The position numbers and the translations under genes were made by a program. The notes beneath the pieces were generated by a model that was given only the letters and a program-made list of their open reading frames with translations, did not search any database and was not told the origin of the DNA. This document shows positions 28,101-35,453 of a stretch of DNA of 64,000 nt, one piece after another. The DNA comes from Vibrio sp. SS-MA-C1-2 (GTDB taxonomy: Bacteria > Pseudomonadota > Gammaproteobacteria > Enterobacterales > Vibrionaceae). The DNA is taken from assembly GCF_021513135.1 (NCBI RefSeq), contig NZ_CP090980.1, positions 310,001 through 374,000 on the forward strand. The letters are read 5' to 3'. Each line of letters opens with the position of its first letter. Position 1 is the stretch's first letter.

Positions 28101-28316
28101 CGCATAAGCTTGTCCTACTGTAATTACCGCTTCATTAGAGGTTGCGGTGAACCCATTCCCGAGGGCATCTTCATAAGTTACTGTCGCCTGGTTGGTTATT
28201 TCTGTATCTGGCGGAGTACTTGCTGCATAAGCTAAACCTGAGAGGGAAGAAACCCCTAAGATTAAACCTGCTGCCCACGTAAGCTTCCATTTATTACGCG
28301 TTTCCATATCAATCAC
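25146..28316 (-). CDS. Large secreted DUF11-type repeat protein, intact paralogue
   Basis: 1056 residues with a signal peptide ending AYA|ASTPP. The opening module (PPDTEITNQATVTYEDALGNG) parallels the other two large proteins. A first DUF11 domain (VKDAAFIPDGGAVTGTDRIEYTVTIRNVG, about 230-370 with inserts), further beta-sandwich domains with acidic loops (DLNGNGQVDSNE), and a final DUF11 domain (GECAIWRVVAKNVGTENAKNVV ... PGDKAAVEFKVKVN) follow. It looks like a surface-exposed, possibly Ca-stabilised, filamentous protein. It is transcribed toward the giant gene but separated from it by 614 bp of repeats, so it may be its own unit. Confidence 0.85.
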   Translation of the reverse strand: MIDMETRNKWKLTWAAGLILGVSSLSGLAYAASTPPDTEITNQATVTYEDALGNGFTATSNEAVITVGQAYAASLGVDRVVSVPIGGMATTVHTLTNEGNVLDTYSMSCGSHDEGGAVTGLTPKAYFDLNGNGQVDSNELGSEYSCAGTGASQSIKLAPGESKDILLQAPTAGTTANTTYGMFINASTSAPGIVVDDLTPNNGLDSSSGGEGSNHDLVHVVAGDVPILQLVKDAAFIPDGGAVTGTDRIEYTVTIRNVGQADASDVIFVDGLPEGTTFVSASFNGSLGADIDAAACTLDEAGSITSSVLSPLTPISIPAEDYNSNGKSETSVAGVCAKDLILESGTTMTVTFSVDFDPLDINPKEGINNIAYGCYDSDSTNTNYTTAECSESNNHFLGEDVLTSIIDGEIVDTGNKGAASDPGGVGDTNPTANIQTVDEAEEGSQFFFYNIVTNLSNTEQAFILTTDIGNHPHPSTPSIGPQGFPEDTKVSYMNANGEIPLLNGNTAPMQSASCLTTDSSVQTIDNIDFSCNQMLVRVMVTLPFGHVGDTDLTATTKITSVSDPSIESAGKDEFLGEITKSTARVDLANSTQATGFGDKDVEPPVNADKAGTGTETGNATKIKQAVPGETVIFDLFIANESSTPDSYILGHGIDTGLSFDAEGKPDKVIQDLPAGWVVVFKDSRGVVIDGETEIIDPVGPAPGLDNVFAYTAHVTVPEDATADTTNIVFSAISAREGAADAINDYKIDAITVTLDPDVIISPVKLENSVQQGGRVEFEHDITNNGFASDTISIGVADTEAANNFNTVIKVVLDDGTKVLLSEVCTFTDPIIIDGVTYTSPTNLDCATNALNPVFTLEPKKTISIVAEVTAPTSAKEGATNESTITVTTSTTSDDIAIDKVTVVTSDVKLKLFKFVAKAKDCGATTDVTTTFQINHSTTILPGECAIWRVVAKNVGTENAKNVVIQDNLPEFTTFVDGTLRACVLNGVAGENTALHNPDGFGQTPHAAGGDIDTEIGDICSLAPYSYADFIDGTVGFVIGTMIPGDKAAVEFKVKVN

Positions 28317-28564
28317 CTTATATTAGTAATATGAAATCATTAAAAAAGAATTGGTTTTATTATTTTTAAAATTCAAATAAGTCATCACCCTCCATGAAGT
28401 CAATTTTTATTTATACTTTGTTTCCGTACTTAGTTATTTTTTCTTTTTTAGTTACTTTTCTTTGTTATTTTACTTTGTTATTTTACTTAGTTACTTTTCT
28501 TAATTATTAATATGTTTAGCTATTAATATGTTTAGTTATTAATTAATATGTTTATTATAAATAA

Positions 28565-29056
28565 TTAATTAACTTTAACTCGATAAGTAAATACTTGTTC
28601 TTCTCCCGCTTTTAATAACGCTTGAGTATTCCAGCGCAGGGCGTGATACTCTTCGGCAGAGATAATAACTTCCACTTCTTTACCATCTTTTACTTCTTTA
28701 CGCTTTACTGGCTCAGATTCAAACGTTTTTTTGTTATCTATTGAGACGGTAAATTCTGAATCAACTTTGGTTCGGTTACTGTTTGCAACATAGGTGGTAT
28801 TGGTTGGGATCGGCCCTGTAATCGCAAGGGATTTAAGATCACCCTCAGAGACATTGCTATAAACCAGTTGATATTCAATGATATCCCCCGGGAATGCCTC
28901 TTCGGCTGGTGAGCGAACCTCTTCACCACTGTTGTCCACCGTGACTCGATAAGCTTCTATAACACTATTTAGTTTTCCATCCGCTATGGCGCCGGTTGAA
29001 AATATTAATGAGCTTGAGATAAATAATGTAATAATAAATGATAATAATCTTTTCAT
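28565..29056 (-). CDS. Small secreted single-domain DUF11-like protein
   Basis: 163 residues: signal peptide (ending GAIA|DGKL) and one DUF11-like beta-sandwich (about 25-163) with the family pattern PGDIIEYQLVYSNVSEGDLKSLAITGPIP ... LKAGEEQVFTYRVKVN. The C-terminal pattern repeats that of the 1056-aa protein downstream (AAVEFKVKVN). It is the first gene of the locus in the direction of transcription and may be a minor subunit or cap of the same structure. The 248-bp gap to the next gene is AT-rich with loose repeats of TTATTTTACTT and TTAATATGTTTAG. Confidence 0.8.
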   Translation of the reverse strand: MKRLLSFIITLFISSSLIFSTGAIADGKLNSVIEAYRVTVDNSGEEVRSPAEEAFPGDIIEYQLVYSNVSEGDLKSLAITGPIPTNTTYVANSNRTKVDSEFTVSIDNKKTFESEPVKRKEVKDGKEVEVIISAEEYHALRWNTQALLKAGEEQVFTYRVKVN

Positions 29057-29220
29057 ATTGCAAACCTTATTGATATTGAAAGAATTAAATTTAGTTCACT
29101 ATACCACTGAGAGGTTAAATTATATTCATGATGGGTTGCATTATAATTCTAAATAATATTTTTAAATTTAATAATAAGGTTAAAGATTGTTACGCTTTAT
29201 TTCAGGGCATATTTCATTTC

Positions 29221-29324
29221 AGGACAGGCATGATTTTTATAATCTCATAACATGGGACAGGCACAAATTTATAATATTGGTCAGATAAAACATTCAATTT
29301 ATATATAACTTATGCCTGTCCCAT
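29221..29324. repeat. RAYT-associated repeats: three GGACAGGCA copies, two as an inverted pair
   Basis: AGGACAGGCA at 29221-29230, ATGGGACAGGCA at 29252-29263 and its exact inverse TGCCTGTCCCAT at 29313-29324. They lie within the 449-bp gap upstream of the transposase gene. The pair could fold into a hairpin. Together with copies at 30.6, 31.8-31.9, 33.4-33.5 and 39.5 kb they form a dispersed family. Confidence 0.8.
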
Positions 29325-29505
29325 AACATTAGTTTAATAGCTAAAATCTTCTCGGATTAATAACAATCTTTTCTACTGCAACTACAAGTTGTTTCAACTA
29401 TCTTAGGAACAAACTTCACAAATTCACTCCTATTGTCATGCATCACCAATGCTATTCAATGAAAATAGCAGTGGAATTCAACTATGAATGTATTAAGGAG
29501 AAATC

Positions 29506-30459
29506 ATGACGACAGCAAGAAGTAAACAAATCTGCTTAGAAGCAACAAAATATTATCATTGCGTCTCTCGATGTGTTCGTCGCAGCTTTTTATGCGGAGA
29601 AGATGCTGTCACTCAAAAATCATTCGAACACCGCCGAGCTTTCATTGAATCAAGAATGAAGCAATTATCTGAGGTTTTTACTATAAAACTTTGTGCCTAT
29701 TCGATAATGAGTAACCACTATCACTTAGTTTGCTGTATTGATGAGCAGGAAGCATTGCAGCTTAGCAACCTTGAAGTAATAAATCGATGGCTAAAACTGC
29801 ATCACTCACCCACACTCATTACTAAATATGTAAGTGGTGATTTAAAAACTAAATTTGAAATGAAGCAGTGTGAAAAAATTATTCAAAGTTGGCGTAACCG
29901 TTTATATAGTCTGAGTTGGTATATGAAATCATTGAATGAATGGATTGCTACATTGGCAAATAAAGAAGATAGATGTACAGGGCATTTTTGGGAGGGACGA
30001 TTTAAGTGTCAGGCACTATTGGATGATAATGCTTTAATTGCAGCAATGGCATATGTTGATTTAAACCCTGTTCGTGCAAGGGAAGTAAATTTACCTGAAC
30101 AGTCGCGATACACATCAATTAAAACTCGAATTGATGCCATAAAAAATAATTTAAACTTACCAACGTTTTTGGCTGGATTTAAGACAAAAGTAAAAAAACG
30201 CCACATATTAAATTTTACTCTGAGCGATTATTTAAAGTTATTAGATTGGACAGGAAGGCAATATCGAGATGATAAATCAGGAAAAATTAATCATAAAGCG
30301 CCATCTATTTTAAATCGTATCAATATCAACATAGAGCAATGGATTTATCGTTGTCTTTATTTTGAAGAGAAAAATGCACATTTAATTGGATCGAAGAAAG
30401 ATATTGATCAAGCTATCACGTTAATGGGGCGAAAGTATTCTTGTGGTTTAATTATCTAG
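29506..30459 (+). CDS. REP-associated tyrosine transposase (RAYT, Y1/HUH family)
   Basis: 317 residues. The Y1-transposase HUH motif is SNHYHLV (His71, His73) and the catalytic Tyr is Tyr183 in MAYVDLNPVRA. The opening (CVRRSFLCGEDAVTQKSFEHRRAFI) is typical of the gammaproteobacterial transposase subgroup with a C-terminal helical extension. RAYTs are single-copy, domesticated relatives of IS200/IS605 enzymes that nick and spread short palindromic repeats. No terminal repeats like those of a full IS flank it; instead GGACAGGCA repeats do, and these are its likely substrates. A strong ribosome site (AAGGAG) precedes the ATG. Confidence 0.9.
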   Translation: MTTARSKQICLEATKYYHCVSRCVRRSFLCGEDAVTQKSFEHRRAFIESRMKQLSEVFTIKLCAYSIMSNHYHLVCCIDEQEALQLSNLEVINRWLKLHHSPTLITKYVSGDLKTKFEMKQCEKIIQSWRNRLYSLSWYMKSLNEWIATLANKEDRCTGHFWEGRFKCQALLDDNALIAAMAYVDLNPVRAREVNLPEQSRYTSIKTRIDAIKNNLNLPTFLAGFKTKVKKRHILNFTLSDYLKLLDWTGRQYRDDKSGKINHKAPSILNRININIEQWIYRCLYFEEKNAHLIGSKKDIDQAITLMGRKYSCGLII

Positions 30460-30644
30460 AATATCTTCACTTCACATATCTTCTTTCACTTTAAGCCGTA
30501 TTCATATTCTCTACAACGCCTACTTTCATTGTTCTTATTTATTTGGCTTTTATTGTTCTTAAAATACGAACAGTTACTTCGTAAAGTTGCTATTTATTCC
30601 TATAATTGACTGCTATATTATAAATCTAAATAAAGTATTTAAAT

Positions 30645-30655
30645 GAGGACAGGCA
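30645..30655 (+). repeat. RAYT-associated repeat copy (GAGGACAGGCA)
   Basis: A single copy in the leader of the FMN reductase gene. Its ATGAGGACAGGCA includes an ATG in frame with that gene, which can mislead start prediction. Confidence 0.75.
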
Positions 30656-30708
30656 TCCATTTGCAACAAGACTCCTCAAAAATAATTAACTACAAATTAA
30701 GGTCTTAT

Positions 30709-31233
30709 ATGAAAATTTTAGCAATTGGTGCAAGCACAAGCACATCATCAATCAATCAGAAACTAGCAAGTTATGCTGCATCTTTAATTTCAGGTGCAAC
30801 AGTGACTGTCCTTGATTTAAACCAATATGATATGCCTATTTTTAGCGAGCAATTAGAAAAAGAAGTTGGTCAACAACCAAACGCAAAGGCTTTTTTTGAA
30901 GAGTTAGGTAAATATGATGCCATTGTTATTTCATTTGCTGAACATAATGGTCATTATACTGCCGCATTCAAGAATATTTTTGATTGGACGACAAGAGTAA
31001 ATCGCGAAGTTTATCAAAATATACCTACAATAATGCTTGCAACCTCACCGGGTCCGGGCGGTGCACAAAATGTCCTTGCTGCAGCAACTGGGTCTGCTCC
31101 ATTTTTTGCAGGCAATGTAAAAGGTCAATTATCTGTTCCTAATTTTTACTCAAACTTTGATTTAGAAGAAAATAAAATAATAAATGCAGATATTGAAAAG
31201 GAACTACAAGAAACAATCAATAAACTACTGTAA
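30709..31233 (+). CDS. NADPH-dependent FMN reductase family protein
   Basis: 174 residues from the start chosen here (MKILAIGAST). The flavodoxin-like fold is shown by the N-terminal phosphate loop GASTSTSSINQKLA, the central YDAIVISFAEHNGHYTAAFKNIFDW (family motif around the bound flavin) and the SPGPGGAQNVL loop. Family members reduce FMN, quinones or azo compounds with NAD(P)H in the cytosol. An in-frame ATG 66 bp upstream lies in a GGACAGGCA repeat and lacks a ribosome site, whereas AAGG stands 7 bases before the chosen ATG. Substrate unknown. Confidence 0.85.
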   Translation: MKILAIGASTSTSSINQKLASYAASLISGATVTVLDLNQYDMPIFSEQLEKEVGQQPNAKAFFEELGKYDAIVISFAEHNGHYTAAFKNIFDWTTRVNREVYQNIPTIMLATSPGPGGAQNVLAAATGSAPFFAGNVKGQLSVPNFYSNFDLEENKIINADIEKELQETINKLL

Positions 31234-31244
31234 TTAAATTAATA

Positions 31245-31280
31245 TTTTTGGCACATAGGCAATGTCTCATGTGCCAAAAA
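31245..31280. terminator. Perfect inverted repeat between convergent genes
   Basis: TTTTTGGCACAT pairs with ATGTGCCAAAAA (12 bp, 12-base loop). It sits 12 bp after the FMN reductase stop and before the convergent gene's end. The T/A runs lie inside the stem, so it is not a textbook terminator, but the position fits a bidirectional one. Confidence 0.5.
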
Positions 31281-31305
31281 CCCTACTTTTTCAAATTATT
31301 GTAAG

Positions 31306-31743
31306 TTAAAATCCACGTTGCTTCCAAAAATTAGCTTCATCAGCTGCAACAACATCAAAGGTTTTTTCCGCAATGAGTTTTCCATTAAGCTCTAAGGTCA
31401 TTCTCCATTTTCCAATATTGCTATCAAATCCATTAATGGGATCTAGCAACTGGATTGTATCCCCTAAGTAAAAATCCCAATCATTACTACGAACATAAAC
31501 TTCGCCATCAAATGGTGGAAGCACTTTTCCTTTCTTCCCTAACACTCCTGGGTGATAAATACAAAACTCGATTAATTCACCTTTTGCTTTCTTAATATTA
31601 ACGGTAAGACCGAATTCTATATCTTCGTTAGCTGGAATTGTTGTTGTGAACTCAGTAATTTTTGGTAGTTGCTTAGATTTTGCATCCCAATGAGAATATA
31701 TTCCATAAGATGTCATATCAATAATTGGGGTTCTTTTTGCCAC
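31306..31743 (-). CDS. DUF3859 domain protein
   Basis: 145 residues if the GTG start (V-A-K-R-T-P) is used; a TTG eight codons earlier is possible but has no better ribosome site. The protein is beta-rich and soluble, with the segments IIDMTSYGIYS, FGLTVNIKKAKGE, GEVYVRSNDWDFYLGD and GKWRMTLELNGKLIAEKTFDV, an immunoglobulin-like pattern that fits DUF3859 (family call from memory). Function unknown. It converges on the FMN reductase and has RAYT repeats just upstream. Confidence 0.7.
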   Translation of the reverse strand: MAKRTPIIDMTSYGIYSHWDAKSKQLPKITEFTTTIPANEDIEFGLTVNIKKAKGELIEFCIYHPGVLGKKGKVLPPFDGEVYVRSNDWDFYLGDTIQLLDPINGFDSNIGKWRMTLELNGKLIAEKTFDVVAADEANFWKQRGF

Positions 31744-31802
31744 GTTGAAGTCTCTACTTACTATCAATCAAGAAATTATAACTCAAATCAATAAGTAAAT
31801 TA

Positions 31803-31911
31803 AGGACAGGCACTTATTAACGGATATATTTATGATTGATTAAATAAATTAAGCTATAAAGGTCAAATGATCATTTACACTTAAAATCCAATACAAATTG
31901 TGCCTGTCCCA
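31803..31911. repeat. RAYT-associated repeats: inverted pair, 86 bp apart
   Basis: AAGGACAGGCAC at 31802-31813 and GTGCCTGTCCCA at 31900-31911 are inverses of each other. They lie in the divergent gap between the DUF3859 gene and rhlE. Confidence 0.8.
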
Positions 31912-32053
31912 TATTCAAATCTACAGACAAACAATCTACATCGTCATAAAAATCTATAAAGCTTATAAATTGTGAGATAAATCACTCTATTTGCTTTATA
32001 ATGGCAAACAATTCTAATTAAATTTAAGACTGTCTGTTTAAGGAGTCGGCTAC

Positions 32054-33343
32054 ATGTCATTTTCATCTCAAGGGTTTCACCCTGAACTCGTTAAAGCACT
32101 TGTTGAATGTGGTTACGAAAAACTCACACCTATTCAGCAAAAAGCGATTCCAATGGCACGTAAAGGCCACGATATTTTAGCGACGGCTCAAACAGGAACA
32201 GGGAAAACTGCTGCGTTTTCATTACCACTTATTCAACAGCTGCTTGATAATGAAAAACCTGCATCACGCAAAACAACGAGAGCTCTTATTTTAGCACCAA
32301 CCCGTGAACTAGCAGCTCAAATTAGTCAGAATATTAAAGAGTTTGTTAAATATACCAACCTAAGTGTGACAGCGGTATATGGCGGAAATAAGATGTCATC
32401 ACAAGTTCGTCAGTTAGAACTTGGTGTTGATATTTTAGTTGCAACCCCTGGCAGATTAGAAGAACACCTCCAAGAAGGAAATGTTTCAATCAACCAACTT
32501 GAGTTTTTAGTCTTTGATGAAGCTGATCGTATTCTGGATATGGGCTTTATTAATGCGGTTAGAAAAATCATGATGGAAGTTGAGAGTGCACCTCAAATTA
32601 TGATGTTTTCTGCAACAACCTCAACTCAAATGAACCAGTTGGCTGTTGATATTCTTCGTAAACCAAAACGTATTATTGTTGATCGTGAAAATACTGCAGC
32701 GAAAACAGTTGCTCATGTTGTTTATCCTGTCGATCAAGAGAAAAAGACCGAACTTCTTTCTGAGTTAATTGGTCGAAAAAACTGGAAACAAGTTTTAGTT
32801 TTCGTGAACTATAAAGAAACTGCAAATGAAATAGTCAAAGAGCTAAAATTAGATGGTATTAAAGCTGTTTTATGCCATGGAGATAAAGGTCAAAGTGCTC
32901 GCCGTCGTGCCCTTACAGAATTTAAAGAAGGTAAAGCTCGCGTGATGGTTGCAACCGATGTTGCGGCACGAGGTTTAGATATTGAAGATCTTCCATTTGT
33001 TATTAATTACGATATGCCTTTCCTTGCTGAAGATTATGTCCACCGTATTGGTCGAACAGGTCGTGCAGGAAAGAGTGGTCATGCTGTTTCATTCGTTAAC
33101 CGTGAAGAAGAATTGACGCTAGTTCAAGTTGAATCATTAATCCAACAACGAATTCGTCGCGTTGAACAACCAGGTTATGAACCGAAAAACCGTGATTCGT
33201 ATATTTTGAAAATGAACAGTAAGCCTGCATTTAAAAACCGTCAAGGTCGTCGAAATAACATGGATAACCCTCAAGCAGATCAGGCATCAGCAGAACGCCG
33301 TTTAGCCATGATTAAACGTGTAAGAGATCGTCAAAAAAGTTAA
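32054..33343 (+). CDS. rhlE: ATP-dependent RNA helicase RhlE (DEAD-box)
   Basis: 429 residues. The standard DEAD-box motifs appear in order: Q motif (F-x17-TPIQQKAIP), Walker A AQTGTGKT (about 45-52), PTRELAAQ, TPGR, DEAD in VFDEADRILDMGF (about 156), SAT in FSATT, and ARGLDIEDLP ... HRIGRTGRAG in the second RecA domain. The C-terminus is a basic tail (KNRQGRRNN). RhlE acts in cytosolic RNA remodelling, notably ribosome assembly and RNA decay. A good ribosome site (AAGGAG) precedes the ATG. A palindromic RAYT repeat after the stop may serve as its terminator. Confidence 0.92.
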   Translation: MSFSSQGFHPELVKALVECGYEKLTPIQQKAIPMARKGHDILATAQTGTGKTAAFSLPLIQQLLDNEKPASRKTTRALILAPTRELAAQISQNIKEFVKYTNLSVTAVYGGNKMSSQVRQLELGVDILVATPGRLEEHLQEGNVSINQLEFLVFDEADRILDMGFINAVRKIMMEVESAPQIMMFSATTSTQMNQLAVDILRKPKRIIVDRENTAAKTVAHVVYPVDQEKKTELLSELIGRKNWKQVLVFVNYKETANEIVKELKLDGIKAVLCHGDKGQSARRRALTEFKEGKARVMVATDVAARGLDIEDLPFVINYDMPFLAEDYVHRIGRTGRAGKSGHAVSFVNREEELTLVQVESLIQQRIRRVEQPGYEPKNRDSYILKMNSKPAFKNRQGRRNNMDNPQADQASAERRLAMIKRVRDRQKS

Positions 33344-33373
33344 ATATAAACATCAGATTCAAAACTTACATAC

Positions 33374-33409
33374 TATGCCTGTCCTTATTCCTAACATAGG
33401 ACAGGCATA
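33374..33409 (+). repeat. RAYT-associated palindrome acting as a likely rhlE terminator
   Basis: TATGCCTGTCC (33374-33384) and GGACAGGCATA (33399-33409) form a perfect 11-bp stem with a 14-base loop, followed by CTTTTAAATT, 31 bp after rhlE. This is the tightest palindrome of the repeat family in the window. Confidence 0.8.
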
Positions 33410-33432
33410 CTTTTAAATTCAGTTTAAAACCA

Positions 33433-33502
33433 TGCATGTCCTCGTTCAATATTTGTGCCTGTCCCAACTTTATATTAACCTCATTAAATTATGCCTGTCC
33501 TC
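33433..33502 (-). repeat. RAYT-associated repeats: three copies in one orientation
   Basis: TGCATGTCCTC (33433-33443, one mismatch), GTGCCTGTCCCA (33455-33466) and ATGCCTGTCCTC (33491-33502) are in the same orientation, between rhlE and ltaE. Confidence 0.75.
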
Positions 33503-33564
33503 ATTTATCGAGATAATGTTATAGTAGAATCATGATCTTAATACTTAACATTTAGGAATATTCC

Positions 33565-34575
33565 ATGATTGACTTTCGTTCAGACACTGTAACTCACCCA
33601 ACTTCGGCTATGCGTGAAGCAATGGCTAAAGCTCCTGTCGGAGATGATGTGTATGGTGATGATCCTACTGTAAATGAGCTTGAGCTTTGGGCTGCTGAAC
33701 GTCATGGTTTTGAAGCTGCTTTATTTACTTCATCGGGTACACAAGCCAATTTGCTTTCGATTATCAGTCACTGTCAACGAGGTGATGAATACTTATGTGG
33801 TCAAGAGGCTCATAACTATAAATATGAAGCGGGTGGTGCTGCGATTTTAGGATCTGTTCAACCACAGCCTATTGAGAATGCTGAGGATGGTTCTTTACCT
33901 TTTGAAAAATTAAAAAAAGCGATTAAACCTGATGATATTCACTTTGCACGAACTCGCCTATTAAGCTTAGAAAATACCATTGGCGGCAAAGTACTCCCTC
34001 TCTCTTATTTATCAGAAGCTCGTGAATTTGCTGATAAAAATCAATTAAAACTTCATTTAGATGGCGCAAGAGTATATAACGCAGCGACAGCATTGAATAT
34101 AGATGTCAAAGAAATTGCACAATATTTTGACTCAATGACAGTCTGTTTATCTAAGGGTCTTGCTGCTCCGATTGGCTCACTGATTTTAGGCACTCATGAA
34201 CTGATCAATGAGGCACGTCGTTGGAGAAAAATGGTTGGTGGCGGTATGCGTCAAGCGGGTATATTAGCTGCGGCTGGCAAACTAGCACTAACAGAGCAAG
34301 TGCCGTTATTAATTGAAGATCATAAAAATGCTAAATATTTGGCTGAAGAGTTAAACAAAATAGAACATTTTTCTATCGATCCGTCGTCAGTTCAAACCAA
34401 TATCTTGTTTGCTGAAGTATCTGAAGAGTTAGATCAAGCACACTTATTAAATGAACTAAAAAAACAAAATATTTTAATTTCAGGCGGTAATCCTATGCGT
34501 TTCGTTACTCATAAGGATGTTGATCGTCAAGGAATTGATAAGTTACTCGCAGTTATTGACAATTTAGGTCATTGA
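33565..34575 (+). CDS. ltaE: Low-specificity L-threonine aldolase
   Basis: 336 residues, close to E. coli LtaE (333). It is a PLP enzyme splitting L-threonine and L-allo-threonine into glycine and acetaldehyde in the cytosol. The N-terminus (MIDFRSDTVTHPTSAMREAM) and GDDVYGDDPTVNELE are family hallmarks; the PLP lysine is Lys197 in CLSKGLAAPIGS and HLDGARVYNAA supplies the Asp for the pyridine nitrogen. A ribosome site (TTTAGGAAT) precedes the ATG. An ERIC starts 5 bp after the stop. It complements the serine deaminase gene nearby in amino-acid breakdown, though they are not one operon. Confidence 0.93.
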   Translation: MIDFRSDTVTHPTSAMREAMAKAPVGDDVYGDDPTVNELELWAAERHGFEAALFTSSGTQANLLSIISHCQRGDEYLCGQEAHNYKYEAGGAAILGSVQPQPIENAEDGSLPFEKLKKAIKPDDIHFARTRLLSLENTIGGKVLPLSYLSEAREFADKNQLKLHLDGARVYNAATALNIDVKEIAQYFDSMTVCLSKGLAAPIGSLILGTHELINEARRWRKMVGGGMRQAGILAAAGKLALTEQVPLLIEDHKNAKYLAEELNKIEHFSIDPSSVQTNILFAEVSEELDQAHLLNELKKQNILISGGNPMRFVTHKDVDRQGIDKLLAVIDNLGH

Positions 34576-34580
34576 TAACT

Positions 34581-34709
34581 TATACCAAAAATAATTGGAG
34601 TTGCTAGTAGGCGGCAAGTGAGTGAGGCCCCCATGAGTATAGGTGTACTATATAATTGGGGCTAATGAGCGTAGCCAATAACCTAGCAACTTCAAGTAAG
34701 AAGGCTATA
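34581..34709 (+). repeat. ERIC element, full length (129 bp)
   Basis: The copy runs from TATACCAAAAATAATTGGAG to GAAGGCTATA and begins right after ltaE. It is the first ERIC after a 20-kb stretch without any. Confidence 0.9.
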
Positions 34710-34713
34710 ATCA

Positions 34714-34778
34714 TAAAAAACCAAGTCATTCAATTTTCTTATGAATCACTTTTAAATAGAAAATGAAATGGCTTGGTT
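34714..34778 (-). terminator. Terminator of the minus-strand lipoprotein gene
   Basis: AACCAAGTCATT pairs with AATGGCTTGGTT (one G-T pair); further ATTTTC/GAAAAT pairing lies inside. On the minus strand the stem is followed by TTTTTTATGA. Confidence 0.75.
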
Positions 34779-34787
34779 ATTATTGAA

Positions 34788-35327
34788 TTAATTGATACAA
34801 CGGAAACGATAGTAAAGTTGATACTGATTAGTTTGTGGGATCTTTTTGCTGTATTCTTGAATTTTTTCCCAACCATCATTGCAAGCTTTATCCATTTCAC
34901 TATAAAGCGCTTGAACGGCACTGTTAATCGTTGCTGTGGTATAGCTAGTTTCAATTAAATGTGAAACAGGGTTGGCATTCGTTGCTGTCTCTTTTGGAAT
35001 TGAAGTTGTTGAAACCGCTGTAGCAGTTGTCGCTGCCGTTGCACTCTTAGTATTTGCTGTTTTAGGCGGAATCGTTGGTGTATCAAGTTGAGGGGCTGCT
35101 GTTTTCTGCTTATTCATTGCATCATTAAGCAGACCTGGATTATTTTCTTCATCACTCCAAACAACTAAACTCTTCCCCTGACTTTCATCAGAGAACGCGG
35201 CCATATTGTCGCCTGTTTCAAGAACATCAACAGCATAGACGGTATTTTCATCTGTACGACTAGTGGTATTACAACCGGCAAGTAATACTGTTCCAATTAT
35301 GGTTACGACCACTCTATTCATAATCAT
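34788..35327 (-). CDS. Putative lipoprotein, unknown function
   Basis: 179 residues. The signal peptide ends at the lipobox LLAGC (Cys19). A long Thr/Ala/Pro/Lys-rich disordered linker (about 75-120) precedes a short C-terminal helical domain (SAVQALYSEMDKACNDGWEKIQEYSKKIPQ) ending YYRFRCIN with two cysteines that could form a disulfide. Probably an outer-membrane-anchored periplasmic protein. No family recognised. Its ribosome site (AAGGGAG) directly follows the T-run of the porin terminator, so read-through from the porin promoter may drive it. Confidence 0.75.
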   Translation of the reverse strand: MIMNRVVVTIIGTVLLAGCNTTSRTDENTVYAVDVLETGDNMAAFSDESQGKSLVVWSDEENNPGLLNDAMNKQKTAAPQLDTPTIPPKTANTKSATAATTATAVSTTSIPKETATNANPVSHLIETSYTTATINSAVQALYSEMDKACNDGWEKIQEYSKKIPQTNQYQLYYRFRCIN

Positions 35328-35334
35328 CTCCCTT

Positions 35335-35363
35335 AAAAAAAGAGTAGCAGAAATCTGCTACTC
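35335..35363 (-). terminator. Strong Rho-independent terminator after the porin gene
   Basis: GAGTAGCAG pairs perfectly with CTGCTACTC over a 4-base loop (9 bp) and is followed on the minus strand by seven T. The T-run merges into the Shine-Dalgarno of the next gene. Confidence 0.9.
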
Positions 35364-35453
35364 ACTGTTTTCTCTTGTTTTTAAAGTTTAGTTCAATTAT
35401 TTATAAATTTGATCTAAAGGCAAAATAACCACTAAACACTTATATGAGATGAT

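Noticed and set aside
30643-30708. Longer start for the FMN reductase
   Set aside because: The upstream ATG belongs to a RAYT-associated repeat (ATGAGGACAGGCA), has no ribosome site and adds residues before the flavodoxin fold start.
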